Assembly (NCBI GenBank): GCA_031254645.1
Contig: JAIRUA010000007.1
Span: forward strand, 421,127 to 485,126
From: Dysgonamonadaceae bacterium
GTDB lineage: Bacteria > Bacteroidota > Bacteroidia > Bacteroidales > Dysgonomonadaceae
Direction of reading: 5' to 3'
DNA: 64,000 nucleotides
Below, in pieces: positions 1 to 8,250 of the stretch (the stretch's first letter is position 1; each line of letters begins with the position of its first letter). The position numbers were made by a program, and so were the translations under genes. Below the pieces are notes generated by a model, which did not search any database, was not told the origin of the DNA, and saw nothing but the letters and a program-made list of their open reading frames with translations.

Positions 1-1946
1 GGGAGTTTGATGGTAGTGGTTCTTTTTCCGGCAATATTAGAATTTATGATGAAGTTATAGAATATTCATACACCAATCCAAGAAAAAAAGACAGAAAAAG
101 CTTTTATGGAAGTATTCCTATCAAACTTGGTTATTCTCAAGGAGAAGAAAAATCTTCTCAATTAGATGAAAATTCATTTAAAAAATTAGGCGAAAAAATT
201 AAGAGTTACGGTGGACTGTACATATATCGAGATAATTTTAGAGTTCTTCCTTACGGAAGACCTAATGCGGATTTTTTAGGCTTCGAAGAACGACGGTCAA
301 AAAGATTTGCATATTATTTTTCTTACCGAAGAATGTATGGTTTTTTAGGTATATCCCGAGGGGAAAATCCAAACTTAAAGGACAAATCAAGCAGAGAAGG
401 TTTAATAAATAACGCTCAGTATAGAGCTTTTGTAAATGATGTTACTAATTTCTTCATTGAATTAGCAAAAGAATATTTTGCCTCAGATGCCGAAAAGTCT
501 TTATTTCTTGATAAGAAAAAAGAATTAAATGAACGGTTCGAGTCAATGCGGGTGGATAAAGAAAGAGAGAAATCTGAAAAAATAGCTTTTACAAAATCTT
601 TAAATGAATATCCAGATAAACTGAAAAGCTATCAAACAGAATATGAAGAATTACTTGGTAAGTTAGAAGAGAAACTCAATCAAATAAATATCGGATATAG
701 CGAGATTGAAAATATATTGAGCCGAATTAACGAATTAGATGCGGAATATAATAAATTACTTCCTAAAATTCCCAAACGATATAGTCCTACGGAAACACAA
801 TTAGACAGATTAGATAAATATTCCGTACAATTGGAAGTATTTAACAATAAACTATCTTCGCTCAAAAATCCATTATTTGATAAGGCACAAGAAAAATTAG
901 AAATAAGAGATTTGAAAAAAAATTTCTCAAAAAAAATTTCAACTTATAATGCTGAGCTTGAAAGAAATATTAATGAGTATAAAACCATACTTGTTAATTC
1001 TACGAATGTACTTTCAACAGAATATAATCAAAGAGCAAAACGAATTTTAAGTGAATTCAATAACGATAAAGAGGATTTAATCGCAAAAATTGATACGAAA
1101 GAGAAAGTCTCAGCATATACACATCTTATTGAGTCAAGATTTGATAAACTCTTGGAAGAAATAAATAAAACATTATATCCTCTTGTCAACCATATTAAAA
1201 ATATCAGATTTGATTTGGACGAGGAATTGATACAAGGTGCATATAAGGCTGAATACGAAAATATGAAATACCAATGGGAGCAAATTAGAGAAACCGCTCA
1301 ACTTGGAATTGCCGTAGAAATAATCGACCACGAATTTAATCAACTATATGCAAAAATTAATCAATCAATTAATCGATTAAATTCGGAAAATTTATTCGAG
1401 AGTTCCGAAGAATTTGAATATCTCACAAAAAATTTCAAGCAATTAGAAAATAAATACGAATTATTATCACCGTTATATCGAATTTCGGGAGCAACCGTTA
1501 AGGATATTTCGGGAGAACAGATTTATGATTATTTGAATAAGTTTTTTGAAAATCCGATAAAAGATTACGTTATTGAATTGACGCCAACAGAAAGTTTTTT
1601 AAATCACATTATAAGTATTAAAGAGCCTGTTTTACACACGGTGTTTATAAATATTATCAATAATGCGATTTATTGGTTAAGAAATTCGATACAACGAATA
1701 ATTAAATTGGATTATTTTGAAGACACGAATGAATTTTTAATATTGAATTCGGGACAAAGAATTGAAGAACACCGATTAGAGAAAATATTTCAACTGTTTT
1801 ATTCAAACCGCCCTAATGGTAGAGGAATCGGATTGTATTTGACAAAACAGAGTTTAAACGAATCGGGGTTCGATATTTATGCAACCAATGATAAATCATA
1901 TAATACTCTGGAAGGAGCTTGTTTTGTGATAAAACTTAATCCGTAA
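1..1946 (+). CDS. Histidine-kinase/GHKL-like ATPase, 5'-truncated by the window edge
   Basis: The frame is open from base 3, so an upstream start is missing; at least 648 codons are visible. The first ~110 residues (start EFDGSGSFSG) resemble the segment that follows an N-terminal GHKL ATPase in MutL/MORC-like proteins. Next comes a long coiled coil (roughly 500-1250). The C-terminal third is histidine-kinase-like: an H-box-like EIIDHEF near 1316-1336, an N-box NIINNAIYWL near 1650-1680, and a G2-type GRGIGL near 1820-1837. The G1 box reads LNSGQ rather than DNGxG. It stands 6 bp before a receiver-domain gene, so a signalling pair is likely. Family knowledge: GHKL ATPases occur in bacterial restriction/defence loci, often with Vsr. 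Role in defence is inferred. Confidence 0.7.
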   Translation, partial: EFDGSGSFSGNIRIYDEVIEYSYTNPRKKDRKSFYGSIPIKLGYSQGEEKSSQLDENSFKKLGEKIKSYGGLYIYRDNFRVLPYGRPNADFLGFEERRSKRFAYYFSYRRMYGFLGISRGENPNLKDKSSREGLINNAQYRAFVNDVTNFFIELAKEYFASDAEKSLFLDKKKELNERFESMRVDKEREKSEKIAFTKSLNEYPDKLKSYQTEYEELLGKLEEKLNQINIGYSEIENILSRINELDAEYNKLLPKIPKRYSPTETQLDRLDKYSVQLEVFNNKLSSLKNPLFDKAQEKLEIRDLKKNFSKKISTYNAELERNINEYKTILVNSTNVLSTEYNQRAKRILSEFNNDKEDLIAKIDTKEKVSAYTHLIESRFDKLLEEINKTLYPLVNHIKNIRFDLDEELIQGAYKAEYENMKYQWEQIRETAQLGIAVEIIDHEFNQLYAKINQSINRLNSENLFESSEEFEYLTKNFKQLENKYELLSPLYRISGATVKDISGEQIYDYLNKFFENPIKDYVIELTPTESFLNHIISIKEPVLHTVFINIINNAIYWLRNSIQRIIKLDYFEDTNEFLILNSGQRIEEHRLEKIFQLFYSNRPNGRGIGLYLTKQSLNESGFDIYATNDKSYNTLEGACFVIKLNP

Positions 1947-1952
1947 ATAATT

Positions 1953-3566
1953 ATGACATACGAAGATAAAGCTAAGTTAATTTTGAAAGATGCTATAAAA
2001 TCGGCAATATACATCGACGAAAAAGCAAGAGGTTTCTATCAAGACCAAGCTTCATTGTTAAATAGCGTAGAAGAGAATTTGTCAGTTCAATTGTACGATA
2101 ATTTTAAAAGAGAAGGAATTTCCTTAGATGTTCACAAGTATGCTCCGAATGATGAAAAAGAAATGGCAAAACTTTCGTTTTTTACAGATAATCGCGATTT
2201 GGTAATTTTAGATTGGAAACTTAAAGGCGAATCCGGCGAAGAAGAAGCCCTATCTATATTAGCCGAGATTGTTAAAGCCGAGCATCTTCATTTTTGTGCT
2301 ATATATACATCTGAAGGACAATTAGATACCGTTTTTCAAAATATTCTATCTTACTTCTCGTCAATAACAAAAGAATATCACGAGCAAATAAAAGAACTCT
2401 TAGAGATAGAAAATTACGACCAAACAATAATAGATATTTTACGGCAAATAAATCTAAATCGTTTTCAAAAAGATTTAAGAAAAGAAAAGGTGAAAGAATT
2501 ATGCGCAAAAGATAACACTGTTATAAACAGATTAAAAGAAATTACAGGTATAGATGATGCGGTATGTGCAATAATTTTATCTTCGCTTTCTTTGATGAGC
2601 ACGATTAAGTCGGTAACAGACCAACCCAAACCGAGCTATATCAATTTAGACAAAAAAATCATTGTGATTAATAATACAATAATCACGATATTGAATAAAA
2701 CCGAGAATACTCCCGATAACTTATTAGAGAACTATAAAAATCATATAGTCAATGATGTTGATAGTTTTAATCAGTTAATAGGGCTTGAATTATACAACAA
2801 TCTCTCCAAAACAAGTGCAATAATGAATGACGAGTTCGTTTCTTTCTCAAAAAATGCACTTTTACACCATCGAAAAAAACTACAAGATGAAAATATAGGC
2901 TACTTCTTTAATTCCTTTATGAACGAAGTGTTTTTGGAGAAATTAGCATTGTCTTTAAGAGATAAGGAGTATAATCTCTTGGAAGAAAGCTTTCTGAATA
3001 AGTTGTATGAGGATAATTATCAAGAACCGAGCACAGAAGAATTAGTAAGAATGAATATTTTCTACAATTCTTCGGAATTAGATAAAAAAGGAAAGGGTTT
3101 AAATTTTGGAGATGTGTTCCAAATTGAGGGAGAAGAAAATAAATATCTCATTTGTATAACCCCTCTTTGTGATTGTTTGCGACCTCAAGATAAAATAAAA
3201 AGCAATTTTTATTTTGCAGAAGGAGTGGTTATGAAAAAAGAGAAGGCTTTAGAACTTGGAGATACAGCCTTTATTAGTTATTTGCCAAAAGATATAGTTG
3301 TAAGGTGGGGCGAAATAAACAATGACAATGAGAAAGCAAAATACAATCCGTTATACATTAAGCCTTGGCAGTTTAAAGTGTTTGAGAGGGAAAATAAAAT
3401 TGATGAAAACAGTAAAATAAATGTCCATTATCTCAATAAAGATAAAGAGATAAAAACCAAGTCCCTTGTTTATATAACTACCATTAGGTCAAACTATGCT
3501 CAAAGAATCGCAAATCACGCATTTACATATCCTATGCGAGTTGGGATTGACTTTGTAAGAAAATGA
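1953..3566 (+). CDS. Response-regulator receiver-like protein with long C-terminal domain
   Basis: 537 residues. The first ~125 look like a receiver fold: an acidic pair early on (YIDEK, D22), then the phosphoacceptor-type strand LVILDWKL with D87, and a Thr/Ser strand CAIYTSE. The remaining ~400 residues match nothing I recognise; they include a Cys-containing segment ITPLCDCLRP near residues 400-410. It starts 6 bp after the ATPase gene and overlaps the next start by 4 bp (ATGA), so the genes are almost certainly co-transcribed. Inference: the ATPase and this protein act as an atypical two-component pair controlling the downstream nuclease-like protein. The receiver call is from motif layout only. 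Confidence 0.65.
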   Translation: MTYEDKAKLILKDAIKSAIYIDEKARGFYQDQASLLNSVEENLSVQLYDNFKREGISLDVHKYAPNDEKEMAKLSFFTDNRDLVILDWKLKGESGEEEALSILAEIVKAEHLHFCAIYTSEGQLDTVFQNILSYFSSITKEYHEQIKELLEIENYDQTIIDILRQINLNRFQKDLRKEKVKELCAKDNTVINRLKEITGIDDAVCAIILSSLSLMSTIKSVTDQPKPSYINLDKKIIVINNTIITILNKTENTPDNLLENYKNHIVNDVDSFNQLIGLELYNNLSKTSAIMNDEFVSFSKNALLHHRKKLQDENIGYFFNSFMNEVFLEKLALSLRDKEYNLLEESFLNKLYEDNYQEPSTEELVRMNIFYNSSELDKKGKGLNFGDVFQIEGEENKYLICITPLCDCLRPQDKIKSNFYFAEGVVMKKEKALELGDTAFISYLPKDIVVRWGEINNDNEKAKYNPLYIKPWQFKVFERENKIDENSKINVHYLNKDKEIKTKSLVYITTIRSNYAQRIANHAFTYPMRVGIDFVRK

Positions 3567-5224
3567 ATAGCTCTGTGGACAAATTAGCCGAATTATTAGT
3601 TGAAGAGCAATCTCAGTTAAATAAGAAAATCGAAAAGAATAATACACCCTTTCTTTTTATCGATTTAATCAAAGCTATTGATTATTATTGGTATGGCAAA
3701 TATGAAAAAAAAGAAGAATTCGAGTATTTTATAAATTTCGGCTTTTCATATTTTCTACGACAATTCTACAAGACGAGTACATTCAATGAACCGTGCTTGC
3801 CTTTGAGCCCGTCAACAATCAATTCGCTTTCATTTTGTCACTATCATCTGTATCAATACGGTAAATGTCGCGTTATTGAAAGAGGAATGGAATTAGCAAA
3901 AAACAATGATGTGATTTTAAAAGATAGTTTTAATAATGATTTTATATTAGAACTTAGTGCTAAAGATACTCTTGAATATGTTGAAAATAAGTCTGTGGAT
4001 GAATATCTTCGACTAATCAGGAATGGGGTATTAAAAGACCAAATCAAAAATCAAGAAAAGAAGAGAGAACGAATACTTGAGTTATTAGACAAAGAAGTTA
4101 AAGTTTGGCGAGGACATTATATTCAGTATGATAGTACACCTGAAATTGATGAATATTATTATCGAGAAGGTTATATTCATTTAGTCACAACCCAGTTATA
4201 TGACGATTTTGAGGAGCAATTTGAATTTGGTGGGATTCCGTATAAACATTTTTTGGATGTAGTCCAATCGATAATTGGTGTGGCGCTTAAACATATTGAT
4301 GCCTGTATATTACTTCACAAAAAGAATCCTAAAATAAATTTATTTGATATTATATCTATACCTACTGTTTTAGAAGAAATATATCCTTCTTTCTCAAATT
4401 ATCTTGGCATTAAAATAGAACACGTCAAAAAAATATTTGATTTATTAGTTGTATCCGCCGAAAATATAGATGTACATTTAAAAGACGATAAAGACTTTTC
4501 GCCTCCGTTCATAAAAATAGGAAGCCGATTTGTTTATCGGTCTATTAAGGGTTGTCTATGTGCACCTATTTTGTTTCTTCATAATGAATTAAAACGACAA
4601 TATCCAAAAGATTATTTCAGATGGATAAATGAACGAGAAGTAACTTTTAGAAATCAACTTTATCACTTATTTAAATCGGATAGATTTATAAAAATAGAAA
4701 GAAATATTGAACTTAATTCAAAAGGTATTAGAACGGATATTGATGCTGTTATTTTTGATAAACAGACAAAAAATCTGGGATTTTTTCAGTTAAAATGGCA
4801 AGATAAATTTTCGTCGGATTTAAAAGCCCGAAAAAGTAAAATCTCGAATTTCTATCCTAAAGCGAAAGAATGGATTGAGAAAATAATAAAATGGCAAGAG
4901 TCTATTGACAAAAAAGAAATATTAAGTTCTCTTAATATCAACGACACGGATATTCAAAACATTTACTTATTTGTTATTGGTCGGTATAATACTCATTTTA
5001 GTAATCAAGAAGTGGATGAAAGAGCCGCTTGGGGTTCTTGGTATCATATGGTAGAATTAACTCATAAAATCAAAACAGATTTTGATGACCCTATCCGAGA
5101 ATTGTTCTTCAAACTAAAATTTGACTCACCACGAAACAAAGATATAAGTGACGAAATTAAAGGAGATGAGAGCAATTATAAAGTCGAATTAAGTAATTGT
5201 ACATTAACTTGGTCTTATGCCTGA
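3563..5224 (+). CDS. Uncharacterised protein with possible PD-(D/E)XK-type nuclease motif
   Basis: 553 residues, no family that I can name with confidence. A late segment (bases ~4734-4800) reads TDIDAVIFD, a short loop, then GFFQLKW. This is the strand-loop-strand pattern of PD-(D/E)XK nucleases in which Glu is replaced by Gln (D...QxK). The N-terminal half is charged and helical. The start ATG overlaps the previous stop as ATGA, and the 3' end overlaps the vsr start by 8 bp, so this is the third gene of a tight four-gene operon. Inference: the effector of the ATPase/receiver pair. The nuclease assignment would need profile comparison. Confidence 0.45.
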   Translation: MNSSVDKLAELLVEEQSQLNKKIEKNNTPFLFIDLIKAIDYYWYGKYEKKEEFEYFINFGFSYFLRQFYKTSTFNEPCLPLSPSTINSLSFCHYHLYQYGKCRVIERGMELAKNNDVILKDSFNNDFILELSAKDTLEYVENKSVDEYLRLIRNGVLKDQIKNQEKKRERILELLDKEVKVWRGHYIQYDSTPEIDEYYYREGYIHLVTTQLYDDFEEQFEFGGIPYKHFLDVVQSIIGVALKHIDACILLHKKNPKINLFDIISIPTVLEEIYPSFSNYLGIKIEHVKKIFDLLVVSAENIDVHLKDDKDFSPPFIKIGSRFVYRSIKGCLCAPILFLHNELKRQYPKDYFRWINEREVTFRNQLYHLFKSDRFIKIERNIELNSKGIRTDIDAVIFDKQTKNLGFFQLKWQDKFSSDLKARKSKISNFYPKAKEWIEKIIKWQESIDKKEILSSLNINDTDIQNIYLFVIGRYNTHFSNQEVDERAAWGSWYHMVELTHKIKTDFDDPIRELFFKLKFDSPRNKDISDEIKGDESNYKVELSNCTLTWSYA

Positions 5225-5630
5225 TATATATTCAAAACAAAAGCGTTCCGAAATAATGTCTCATATTTCCGGCAAAGAGACCAAGCCGGAAATTATGGTG
5301 CGAAAATTTCTTTTTGTCAATGGTTTTAGGTTTAGAAAAAACGTAAAAGACCTTCCCGGAAAACCGGACATTGTTCTGCCAAAATATAAAACCGTTATCT
5401 TCATTCACGGTTGCTTTTGGCACGGACATACCTGCAAACGAGGAGCATTACCCGAAACGAATATTGATTTTTGGAAAACCAAAATCGGCGGAAATACGGA
5501 ACGAGATAAAAAGAACATAACCGAATTACAAAATCAAGGTTGGAAAGTAATTGTAATTTGGCAATGTGAAATTAGAAATGTCGAATTGCAAAATGAACGT
5601 TTATCTAAATTGCTGTTAGAAATAAAATAA
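5217..5630 (+). CDS. vsr: Very short patch repair endonuclease Vsr
   Basis: 137 residues, typical Vsr length. The N-terminus MPDIYSKQKRSEIMSHI and the core KPDIVLPKYKTVIFIHGCFWHGH (given as positions ~49-71) are hallmarks: an Asp metal ligand and the FIHGCFWHGH strand with catalytic-site histidines and zinc-binding Cys/His. The function is nicking at T:G mismatches made by deamination of 5-methylcytosine, so it normally accompanies a C5-cytosine methyltransferase. None is visible in the window; one may lie upstream of base 1. The start at 5217 overlaps the previous gene, as expected for translational coupling. Confidence 0.93.
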   Translation: MPDIYSKQKRSEIMSHISGKETKPEIMVRKFLFVNGFRFRKNVKDLPGKPDIVLPKYKTVIFIHGCFWHGHTCKRGALPETNIDFWKTKIGGNTERDKKNITELQNQGWKVIVIWQCEIRNVELQNERLSKLLLEIK

Positions 5631-5697
5631 TAGTTAGGTGGGCAGAAAAATATCCTTTTTATCTTGCTCACAAAGGTATATTCCAAGAATAAAACGT

Positions 5698-5770
5698 CAA
5701 GGCTAAAATGAATTTTATCGGAAATCTTCCTTTCTCGTACCTCGAAAGAGTATTTCCGATAAAAGCCTTG
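5698..5770. repeat. Large nested stem-loop after the vsr operon
   Basis: CAAGGCT (5698-5704) pairs with AGCCTTG (5764-5770). Inside, TTTTATCGGAAAT (5713-5725) pairs with ATTTCCGATAAAA (5752-5764). GAATAAA and TTTATTC flank the structure. It begins ~70 bp after vsr and has no clean U-tract on the plus strand. It may be a transcription barrier or a site used by the element end. I see no gene in 5631-6021. Confidence 0.6.
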
Positions 5771-5816
5771 CCTTATTTATTCTTTCCATATGAGGAGTGT
5801 TTACAAGATGTAAAAG

Positions 5817-5843
5817 GAAGAAACTATTCAAGGGGAGTGTGGT
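5817..5843. repeat. 27-bp terminal repeat of element A (partner 21508-21534)
   Basis: This stretch matches 21508-21534 at 26 of 27 positions by direct comparison (one C/G difference). In both places it lies ~180-210 bp before the att core. This suggests the two elements have homologous right ends. Confidence 0.8.
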
Positions 5844-5947
5844 GTTTTGGGTTGTGCTTTTTTCCTCGCAAATGATTGTGGTTTCGATTGAATTTTCCTC
5901 AAAAAATGCACGTTAAAAATCAAAAAATATTTCGACTTCAACAAAAA

Positions 5948-5969
5948 TGCGGACACAGTGCGGACACGG
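5948..5969. repeat. Tandem 11-bp repeat, putative integrase arm sites of element A
   Basis: TGCGGACACAG is followed directly by TGCGGACACGG. The pair ends 52 bp before the att core. Element B has an equivalent tandem pair with a different sequence (TGGGAACAATT type) at nearly the same distance from its core. One helical turn spacing suits side-by-side recombinase or Xis binding; this role is inferred. Confidence 0.6.
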
Positions 5970-6021
5970 ATAGAAAAGCAAAAACGCTAAACCCTTTATT
6001 GTAAAGAATTTAGCGTTTTAA

Positions 6022-6038
6022 AAAAGTACCCAGAGCCG
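6022..6038. other. Att core, left end of element B / right end of element A
   Basis: AAAAGTACCCAGAGCCG here is identical to 21674-21690, where it covers the last 12 bases of tRNA-Leu (minus strand) plus 5 bases of flank. After the core the two sites diverge. An inverted repeat (AAACGCTAAA...TTTAGCGTTTT, 5981-6020) precedes this copy, and a different hairpin precedes the right copy. Confidence 0.85.
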
Positions 6039-6179
6039 AGGGCGAGATATTAAAAATCGACATAAATGCAACACTTTAAATCACGGCGAAAAGCAACATT
6101 ATATAATTGTACATTAAATAGTTAATAGAGTATTTTGATTTAAGCAGGTTGAATAAAGTTGAAATAAATTCAGGATGTA

Positions 6180-6201
6180 TGGGAACAATTTGGGAACAAT
6201 T
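6180..6201. repeat. Tandem 11-bp repeat, putative arm sites at left end of element B
   Basis: TGGGAACAATT occurs twice without a gap, just upstream of the integrase -7 box. A near copy pair is at 21602-21623 by the other end. Overlap with the integrase promoter suggests the recombinase or Xis may also regulate its own gene. Confidence 0.65.
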
Positions 6202-6204
6202 TTG

Positions 6205-6212
6205 TATCTTTG
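6205..6212 (+). promoter_or_regulatory. Bacteroidota -7 box of the integrase gene
   Basis: TATCTTTG fits TAnnTTTG. It lies 25 bp upstream of the integrase ATG. No good -33 TTTG stands 19-21 bp before it; the tandem 11-bp repeats occupy that space. Confidence 0.55.
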
Positions 6213-6237
6213 TAGCCTGTAAGAAAATCAACTCATT

Positions 6238-7569
6238 ATGAAGGTTTCAGCATTTTTACGAAAGTCAGCAAAGAAAAATGACACCAATAGTCAAGCAACT
6301 ATCTATTTCCGCGTAAGAGATAAGGGGAAAGACTTAAAGGCAGCGAGTGAATTGACTATTAGTCCGAATCATTGGAGTTCGGAAAAACTTGGCTATAAAG
6401 ATAGGGTGGCATTGGTCAGCGATGAAAAGAAAAACGGATTAAACAATGAGATTCAGGCAATTATCTCGCTTATCACTCGTGAATATGACGAAAATGCTAA
6501 TGCTGAATGGTTAAGCGAACTGTTAGACCGATACCACAATCCTAAAAAATACTTTGTGCAGGAAGTAGTTGAGGAAAAACCCACCTTTCAACACCTTTTA
6601 GATGATTTTTTACTCAAACACAAACTTTCAGAAGTCAGAAAGAAAAATTTTCGTGTTATTTGTCGAGCGATGATGCGCTATGAGTTATTTGTGCGAGAAA
6701 CAAAACGCGGACAAAAATCATTTGTTTTGGATATTGATGCCATAACCGCAGATACTTTGCACGATATGTGGGAGTTTTTTGAAAATGAACATATCTATTA
6801 CGAGAAATATCCAACTATCTATGAGGCTATTCCCGAAAAACGTGTCCCAAAGCCGAGAGGAAACAATACTTTGATTGATTATTTTTGTCGTATCCGAACT
6901 TTCTTCTTGTGGTGCCACGACAAGAAAAAAACGACTAATCGCCCATTCGATGAATTTCATATCGAAGAATGCAGTTACGGAACACCGATTTATATTACTC
7001 TGGAAGAACGAGATAAATTATTTGAAAAAGATTTTTCCGATAACAAAAGTTTAGAAACTCAACGTGATATTTTTGTTTTTCAGAGCCTTATCGGTTGTCG
7101 TGTTGGCGATTTGTATCGTATGACAAAAAGCAATGTTGTGAATGGCGCAATAGAATATATCCCTCGAAAAACGAAAGAGGGCAACCCGATAACTGTTCGA
7201 GTTCCGTTGAATGTTAAGGCAAAAGCGATTTTGGAAAAATATAAAAATTGTGAGGGCGATAAATTGCTTCCACTTATATCGGAACAGAAATACAATAGCG
7301 CGATAAAAAAAGCATTTGAATTGGCAGAGATAAATCGAATAGTTACAATTCTTGACCCACTTACAAATGAGGAAGTTAAAAAACCATTACACGAAGTAGC
7401 GAGTAGCCATATGGCACGCCGAACGTTTATCGGCAACATTTACAAAAAAGTGAAAGACCCCAATTTGGTTGGTGCTTTGAGCGGACATAAAGAGGGAAGC
7501 AAGGCATTTAATCGCTATCGAGAAATTGACGAGGATATGAAAAAAGAGTTGGTTAGTATGTTGGATTAA
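6238..7569 (+). CDS. Tyrosine recombinase (integrase) of element B
   Basis: 443 residues, the usual length for Bacteroidota mobile-element integrases with an N-terminal arm-binding domain, a SAM-like core-binding domain and a C-terminal catalytic domain. Visible catalytic residues: R288 (SLIGCRVGDLYRM), H391 and R394 (HMARRTF), H417 (LSGHKEGS) and nucleophile Y427 (FNRYREI). It catalyses site-specific recombination between tRNA-Leu and the circular element. It faces inward from the left att, the classic arrangement. The ATG at 6238 follows a TAnnTTTG box by 25 bp. Confidence 0.95.
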   Translation: MKVSAFLRKSAKKNDTNSQATIYFRVRDKGKDLKAASELTISPNHWSSEKLGYKDRVALVSDEKKNGLNNEIQAIISLITREYDENANAEWLSELLDRYHNPKKYFVQEVVEEKPTFQHLLDDFLLKHKLSEVRKKNFRVICRAMMRYELFVRETKRGQKSFVLDIDAITADTLHDMWEFFENEHIYYEKYPTIYEAIPEKRVPKPRGNNTLIDYFCRIRTFFLWCHDKKKTTNRPFDEFHIEECSYGTPIYITLEERDKLFEKDFSDNKSLETQRDIFVFQSLIGCRVGDLYRMTKSNVVNGAIEYIPRKTKEGNPITVRVPLNVKAKAILEKYKNCEGDKLLPLISEQKYNSAIKKAFELAEINRIVTILDPLTNEEVKKPLHEVASSHMARRTFIGNIYKKVKDPNLVGALSGHKEGSKAFNRYREIDEDMKKELVSMLD

Positions 7570-7585
7570 AATTTTCTCAAAAAGA

Positions 7586-7626
7586 TTTGTTTCTGTCGCA
7601 AAAGTTTACTACTTTTGCGACAGAAA
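7586..7626 (+). promoter_or_regulatory. AbiE promoter overlapped by a perfect 16-bp inverted repeat (putative operator)
   Basis: -33 TTTG (7586-7589), 20-bp spacer, -7 TACTTTTG (7610-7617). TTTCTGTCGCAAAAGT (7590-7605) and its exact reverse complement (7611-7626) flank a 5-nt loop and cover the spacer, the -7 box and the expected transcription start. AbiEi antitoxins are known to repress their own operon by binding inverted repeats, so this is the likely operator. It could also act as the integrase terminator. Confidence 0.7.
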
Positions 7627-7638
7627 TATCAATATTAT

Positions 7639-8250
7639 ATGACAGATACGATTGAAGATAAGATATTTATGAAGATGAGACAAAACAGACGTGGAAAAAT
7701 ATTTTTCGCAAATGATTTTGACTCAATCGGCAATTATAAGGCTTCCAGCAAGGCTCTTGAACGATTGGTAAATCAAGAGAAAATTATGCGTGTGAGCCGA
7801 GGGATTTATTGTATTCCTAAAAAAACCGATTTTTATGGAAGTGTTATGTTATCTCACGATGATGTAGTTAAGGCAATTGTAAAAAGGGATAATGCCAAAA
7901 TTATTCCTACAGGATTATTTGCTGAAAATATTCTTGGGTTATCAACGCAAGTGCCTATGAAAGTGGTGTATCTGACTGACGGAAGTCCTCGAAAACTCAA
8001 AATCGGCAATCAATCTGTTATTTTCAAGAAAACTTCCCCAAAAAATTTGGCTTCAAAAGGCAAAATTAGTACTTTGGCAATTCAGGCTCTGAAATCTATC
8101 CGAAAAGACAGGGTTACGGAAGATGAAAAAAGAAAAATTATCGAAGTACTTAAAAAAGAAAATCCACAATATTTGAAGCACGATATTAAATATGCACCTT
8201 TATGGATTCGAGAAATAATGAGTAAGGCATTAATAAATAACGAAATATGA
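7639..8250 (+). CDS. abiEi: AbiEi-like antitoxin (DUF6088 type)
   Basis: 203 residues from ATG 7639. A TTG at 7615 is in frame, but it lies within the -7 box and before the expected transcript start, so I reject it. The N-terminal ~60 residues look like a winged helix (KASSKALERLVNQEKIMRVSRGIYCIP), and the rest matches the AbiEi C-terminal domain style (LTDGSPRKLKIGNQSVIFKK). It is the antitoxin and autorepressor of a type IV toxin-antitoxin pair. It overlaps the toxin gene by 4 bp (ATGA). The pair probably stabilises the element or aborts phage infection. Confidence 0.85.
   Translation: MTDTIEDKIFMKMRQNRRGKIFFANDFDSIGNYKASSKALERLVNQEKIMRVSRGIYCIPKKTDFYGSVMLSHDDVVKAIVKRDNAKIIPTGLFAENILGLSTQVPMKVVYLTDGSPRKLKIGNQSVIFKKTSPKNLASKGKISTLAIQALKSIRKDRVTEDEKRKIIEVLKKENPQYLKHDIKYAPLWIREIMSKALINNEI

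Larger units (their letters stand above)
1..6038. mobile_element. Right part of an integrative element (element A) ending at an att copy
   Basis: The four-gene defence-like cassette and the ~390 bp after it sit immediately left of a copy of the tRNA-Leu 3' end (6022-6038). The terminal layout resembles that of element B: a GAAGAAANTATTCAAGGGG-type repeat (5817-5843), a tandem 11-bp repeat (5948-5969), a hairpin, then the att core. I infer that this is the right end of a separate element integrated earlier or later at the same tRNA. Its left end and integrase would lie before base 1. It could instead be part of one larger composite with element B. Confidence 0.55.

Noticed and set aside
6022..6045. 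A second tRNA gene near 6030
   Set aside because: Only the last 12 bases of the tRNA-Leu 3' end are present; no D, anticodon or T arm can be built. It is an att copy.
7615..7638. Earlier TTG start for the AbiEi antitoxin
   Set aside because: It falls within the -7 box, upstream of the likely transcript start.
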